DNA of 64,000 nucleotides, taken from positions 1 to 64,000 of the forward strand of contig CAJFTU010000011.1 in the NCBI GenBank assembly GCA_904420065.1. The letters run 5' to 3'. Below the pieces are notes generated by a model. That model ran no database searches. It worked only from the letters and a program-made list of their open reading frames with translations, and was not told the origin of the DNA. Both the position numbers and the translations under genes were made by a program. Positions within the stretch are counted from its first letter, which is position 1. The number at the start of each line of letters is the position of its first letter. Source of the stretch: an uncultured Emergencia sp. GTDB lineage: Bacteria; Bacillota; Clostridia; Peptostreptococcales; Anaerovoracaceae. This document shows, in pieces, positions 62,778 through 64,000 of this stretch.

Positions 62778-64000
62778 AGTGTGGGGAAAACTGCGAAAAG
62801 GAATCGGTCGCAGTACAATCAGTTTCGATTCTGCATCGGCTTTGCGGTACTGCTGATTACCTCTTATCTGATGATGCTGCAGAGCCCTATGATTCAGCAG
62901 ACCCTTCCGGAGGGCGGCGATTCGCGGAAGCAGATCTATATGATCTTCGCGCTGGCGGCAGCGGGCTGTATCGTCTTTGTCGTCTACGCCACCGGCCTCT
63001 TTTTGCGCTACAAGAGCAGGGAGATCGGGGTTTTTCTGGCTCTGGGCGCGGATAAAAAGCGGATCGGAAGAGCGCTCAGCGCAGAAATCTGCAGGTGCAG
63101 CCTCTTTGCCGTTCTGATTGGAATCCTGGGCGGATGCGCTTTGGCATGGATCATCGGCACGGTTTTCAAGAAGGTGATGCCCGAAGTGACCACCTATGGG
63201 TTCTCTCTTTCCGCGTCCGGACTGATCATGAGTCTTCTGTATGCAGCAGCTCTTTTGATCATATTGGCCGTTTTGGCGGTCAGATCCATGAAACGAAGCA
63301 ACATTATGGATATCCTCAACGAGCAGAGAAAGCAGGAACCGCTGAAAAAGATGGTCAATACCGGTTATCTGATCCGCGGAACCGTTTTTCTCGTTCTGGG
63401 CGTCCTGTTGGGCTTTGTAATGCCTACCGTAGTGGTGAACCTGACTAAGCATTATCTCGGAGCCTGGACCAATCTGTTTTACCTTCTGGCTCTTGTGGGC
63501 TTGTATCAGATTTTGGTCTATTCTATTTCCTGTCACAGACGGGGACGGAATCCGGAAAAGTATTACCGAAATGTGATATCCTACGGGATGCTGAAGTTTC
63601 AGGGCCGTTCTATTGTGCGAAATATGCTGGTTATCACGCTGCTGCTGATGGGAAGCCTGTTCGCCGTGTTTTATGTGCCGGTGAACAATGTGGCGGCGGG
63701 CAGCACTTTATCCGCCTATGAGTCGATGTACGCTTATTTCTATACGGAAGATATGGAGGGATTTTCCAAGGAGGATGTGGAAAAGATGGCGTCAAACTAC
63801 GGACTCGAGGTGGAAAACTTCCGGGAAGCGGAGCTTGTACAGGCCGTGGGAAGCGGTGTCAACCGGGATAATGTGGACGAAAACGGGGATTTAGAGGAGA
63901 TTTATGAGGAAAAATATCGGGTGTATGAGTTTATCAGCGCTTCCGATTTTGAACGGATGACCGGTCAGCAGACAGACATCGAATCGGGTTCCTATTACAT
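62764..64000 (+). CDS. ABC transporter FtsX-like permease, apparent frameshift, 3' end outside window
   Basis: The ATG at 62764 starts MTLSKVWGKLRK, the usual start of BceB/FtsX-like permeases, but that frame stops at a TGA near 62856. The conserved protein continues in another frame from about 62799 (RNRSQYNQFRFCIGFAVLL...) to the window end, with membrane segments, the LGADKKRIGR cytoplasmic motif (about 95) and a large extracytoplasmic region beginning near 63690. One extra A in the run CGAAAAGG (62794-62801) would join the two. Alternatively, translation may start at GTG 62781 in the second frame, but no ribosome site is seen. The ORF track misses it because it has no stop in the window. 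Confidence 0.72.

Noticed and set aside
63095-63894. Plus-strand ORFs 63095-63448 and 63688-63894
   Set aside because: They are out-of-frame shadows within the long open permease frame that runs off the window end.

Overview
The window looks like a chromosome segment from an anaerobic, spore-forming member of the Clostridia. It carries a Gram-positive style spc/alpha ribosomal operon with infA, rpmJ, adk and map inside it, a bofA homologue, a single-chain pyruvate:ferredoxin oxidoreductase, ECF-type vitamin transport and many Rho-independent terminators. Genus cannot be fixed from the sequence alone; an Anaerovoracaceae-like clostridium is a guess.

Layout. 1-150: a two-copy 83-bp palindromic tandem repeat. 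186-8731: rpsH-rplF-rplR-rpsE-rpmD-rplO-secY-adk-map-infA-rpmJ-rpsM-rpsK-rpsD-rpoA-rplQ, ending at a terminator. 8780-9359: an AT-rich intergenic region with four copies of an unusual module (ATCYGCCATA, then CAGAC at a fixed offset), two on each strand with the same 61-bp pitch. 9360-15695: a P-loop kinase, a radical SAM enzyme with an ABC binding protein and two permeases but no ATPase gene, and a PadR/DUF2812 pair.

15790-35486 is the most striking part. Five cobalamin riboswitches lie within about 18.5 kb, each with its own sigma-A-like promoter and a following intrinsic terminator. They precede (1) a homing-endonuclease-associated-repeat-like protein plus a full ECF transporter (EcfT, fused double EcfA, S component); (2) three exported or membrane-anchored proteins combining DUF4430 (transcobalamin beta-domain-like) domains, an alpha/alpha toroid and Fn3-like repeats; (3) a 1,900-residue secreted protein with another DUF4430 domain; (4) a cysteine-rich small-domain protein; and (5) a TIM-barrel protein. 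Eukaryotic transcobalamin and intrinsic factor join an alpha/alpha barrel to a DUF4430-like beta domain. Here the two folds are on separate B12-regulated surface proteins beside a B12-type importer. This suggests a Gram-positive cobalamin capture and relay system, and is the main discovery candidate. A formimidoylglutamase gene sits inside the region with its own context.

35739-48874 is housekeeping: pcrA-like helicase, ligA, an AIR-synthase-like protein, an MBL hydrolase, SRP RNA, dnaX, ybaB, recR, an inverted DUF2508 gene, bofA and PFOR. 48969-53297 (minus strand) holds an MFS transporter and two tandem NSS-family symporters. 53699-56684 holds a YbaK-like deacylase, a YitT protein, xpt and a LysR gene broken by an in-frame TAG. 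56825-59697 is a metal-resistance unit (ArsR repressor, HMA chaperone, P1B ATPase) with two near-identical operator-like palindromes. 59805-64000 has a GHKL/LytTR two-component system divergent from an ABC exporter whose permease appears frameshifted and runs off the window.
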